The position numbers and the translations under genes were made by a program. The notes beneath the pieces are model-generated. The model was not told the DNA's origin. It searched no databases and worked only from the letters and a program-made list of their open reading frames with translations. A stretch of DNA of 5,763 nt, taken from Pirellulales bacterium. Lineage in GTDB: Bacteria; Planctomycetota; Planctomycetia; Pirellulales; JAICIG01. The stretch lies in NCBI GenBank assembly GCA_025924495.1, contig JAICIG010000474.1, forward strand, positions 1-5,763. Direction: 5' to 3'. Positions 4,765-5,763 of this stretch are shown piece after piece; within the stretch, counting starts at the first letter, position 1; each line of letters starts with the position of its first letter.

Positions 4765-5763
4765 TTACTGCTGCTCGGCGCCGACTTCGCGCAGCGCTTT
4801 CAGATAGCGAGCAATCTCTTCGTGAACTTCGGTCGTTTGGCTCACGACGAGCGCGCCCGCGTTGGGGAAATCCTCAATAGCGCCGTTGCTCCATGTGTTC
4901 GGGGCGACGCTGCATGAAACGAGCTCTATCAATGCATTATAGTCAATTGCGGCGCCCTTCTGCGGAGCGGTCGCGGGCCGAACGACGAGGTCGAACACCG
5001 GATAGACTTTTGTAGTCAGCATATTCTCGGCTTCAATCTTGGTCGTGATCAACAGCACCTCATCGCGGATGACGTAGGTCGTATCGAGTTCGTTCAACAT
5101 GAGCCGCAGCGCGGCTCGCAGGCTCAGTCCGACAAGGCGCCGCGTCACTGGGGTATCGCTGCCGAGGCCTGCATCCGTGAGCGCCTTGGTATCGAGCCGG
5201 ACTGAGATTTTTGCTTCCTGTTCAACATAGTCCATGACTTCGAATAGCGGCGTGTCGACGAAAGAAATGTCTAACCTGGCGTCGAGGGCCTTTTCGATCG
5301 CCGCTTCCTTGTCGTTCGCCTGCGGTTCGGCTGCCTGCGGCCAGTCGGGTTGCGGTCCCGGCACGGCGAGGCGGAGCGACGGTTCGTCCGGCGCGCCGAA
5401 TAGCCACGAATAGCCAGACCCGAGTTCGCTGAGCAATCGCAACACTTGACGATGTATGGTCTCCGACTGGTACACGATCAGGCTGCCTGCCGCGGGCCAG
5501 ACGCGTCCTTTCCCGCGCGGCGCCCAACTTTCGGGCGTAATAACTTCGGGCAAAGCCGCCGTCAGTTGTTTGGCCCAGTTGTCGAGCTGGCTGTCGGAGG
5601 GCCCAGTGGCGGCGACCGGCGCGCTGGCTGAAGTTGCGGCGTGATCTTTTGTGGCGGGACCGCCAGCGGCGGTGGAAGGCGCCGTTTCCGTCGGCGGTGC
5701 TTCGTCAGCATCGGCCGCATCGTCCGGCACGGCGAAGAAGCCGCCGCCCATCCCTCCGGCGGA
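4765..5763 (-). CDS. Secretin/STN-like domain protein, planctomycete type (5' partial)
   Basis: Exact role unknown; the domain is shared with the N-terminal regions of secretins and TonB-dependent transporters, pointing to an envelope-located, protein-binding part. The frame is open through the right edge and reads SAGG before Met1 (5751), so the Gly-rich GGMGGGFF stretch is internal and the N-terminus is missing. Numbering from Met1, residues 10-55 are an Ala/Pro/Thr-rich linker. Residues 56-112 form a first degenerate block (ITPESW...GSLIVYQSETIHRQVLRLL). Residues 158-237 match an STN-like fold (ISFVDTPLFEVMDYV, TPVTRRLVGLSLRAALRLML, TYVIRDEVLLITT). Residues 247-323 carry YPVFDLV and a second block (LIELVSCSVAPNTW...GALVVSQTTEVHEEIARYL). 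This order is typical of a large planctomycete family. The block that usually has a GGPGS-like loop after the Trp is shorter here (WSNGAIEDF). It stands alone on its strand in this window. Confidence 0.75.
   Translation of the reverse strand, partial: SAGGMGGGFFAVPDDAADADEAPPTETAPSTAAGGPATKDHAATSASAPVAATGPSDSQLDNWAKQLTAALPEVITPESWAPRGKGRVWPAAGSLIVYQSETIHRQVLRLLSELGSGYSWLFGAPDEPSLRLAVPGPQPDWPQAAEPQANDKEAAIEKALDARLDISFVDTPLFEVMDYVEQEAKISVRLDTKALTDAGLGSDTPVTRRLVGLSLRAALRLMLNELDTTYVIRDEVLLITTKIEAENMLTTKVYPVFDLVVRPATAPQKGAAIDYNALIELVSCSVAPNTWSNGAIEDFPNAGALVVSQTTEVHEEIARYLKALREVGAEQQ

Noticed and set aside
4624..4917. Plus-strand 97-codon frame with one CRKC pair
   Set aside because: More than half of it is antisense to the well-supported gene at 4765-5763; a single CxxC pair is not enough to claim a zinc-binding protein.
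1..5763. CRISPR arrays, insertion sequences, toxin-antitoxin pairs or a multi-gene defence or biosynthetic system
   Set aside because: No regularly spaced repeats, no transposase, no paired small genes, and no cluster of same-strand genes with a shared theme are visible.

Overview
The window looks like a piece of a GC-rich bacterial chromosome, most likely from the Planctomycetes. This is inferred from several weak signs together. The gene at the right edge has the domain and motif pattern of a large planctomycete family (an STN-like domain followed by an 'APxxW...VVSQTxEVHEEI' block). The membrane protein at 3024-4040 restarts its second half with a 'LSLRRLMLATLAG' segment, resembling the 'FSLRTLL' openings common in that phylum. 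The integrase ends in an LGNTLGNS tail. Genes are scattered singly on both strands with few clear Shine-Dalgarno sites. Neither tRNA encodes its 3' CCA.

Layout, left to right. A 5'-truncated tyrosine recombinase (2-769, +) runs up to the 3' end of a tRNA-Lys(CTT) gene (797-870, -). This is the usual geometry of an integrated element's end, so positions 1-796 may be the edge of a genomic island lying mostly to the left. After about 430 bp without a gene comes an acyl-CoA/fatty acid desaturase (1299-2321, +), complete with all its His boxes. A GC hairpin and a T8 run sit directly before its ribosome binding site. A tRNA-Gly(CCC) (2471-2543, +) follows, then about 480 bp without a recognisable gene. 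Next is an orphan polytopic membrane protein (3024-4040, -). Divergent from it is a small two-helix membrane protein gene (4259 to about 4503, +) that appears broken by one or two single-base frameshifts. The window ends with a secretin/STN-like planctomycete protein (4765-5763, -) whose N-terminal part lies beyond the right edge.

The genes do not form an evident operon or shared pathway: strand changes separate most of them and the spacers are long. I see no new multi-gene system. The points most worth a second look are the integrase/tRNA-Lys junction, the terminator-like leader of the desaturase, the frameshifted small gene, and the degenerate duplicated block in the secretin-like protein.
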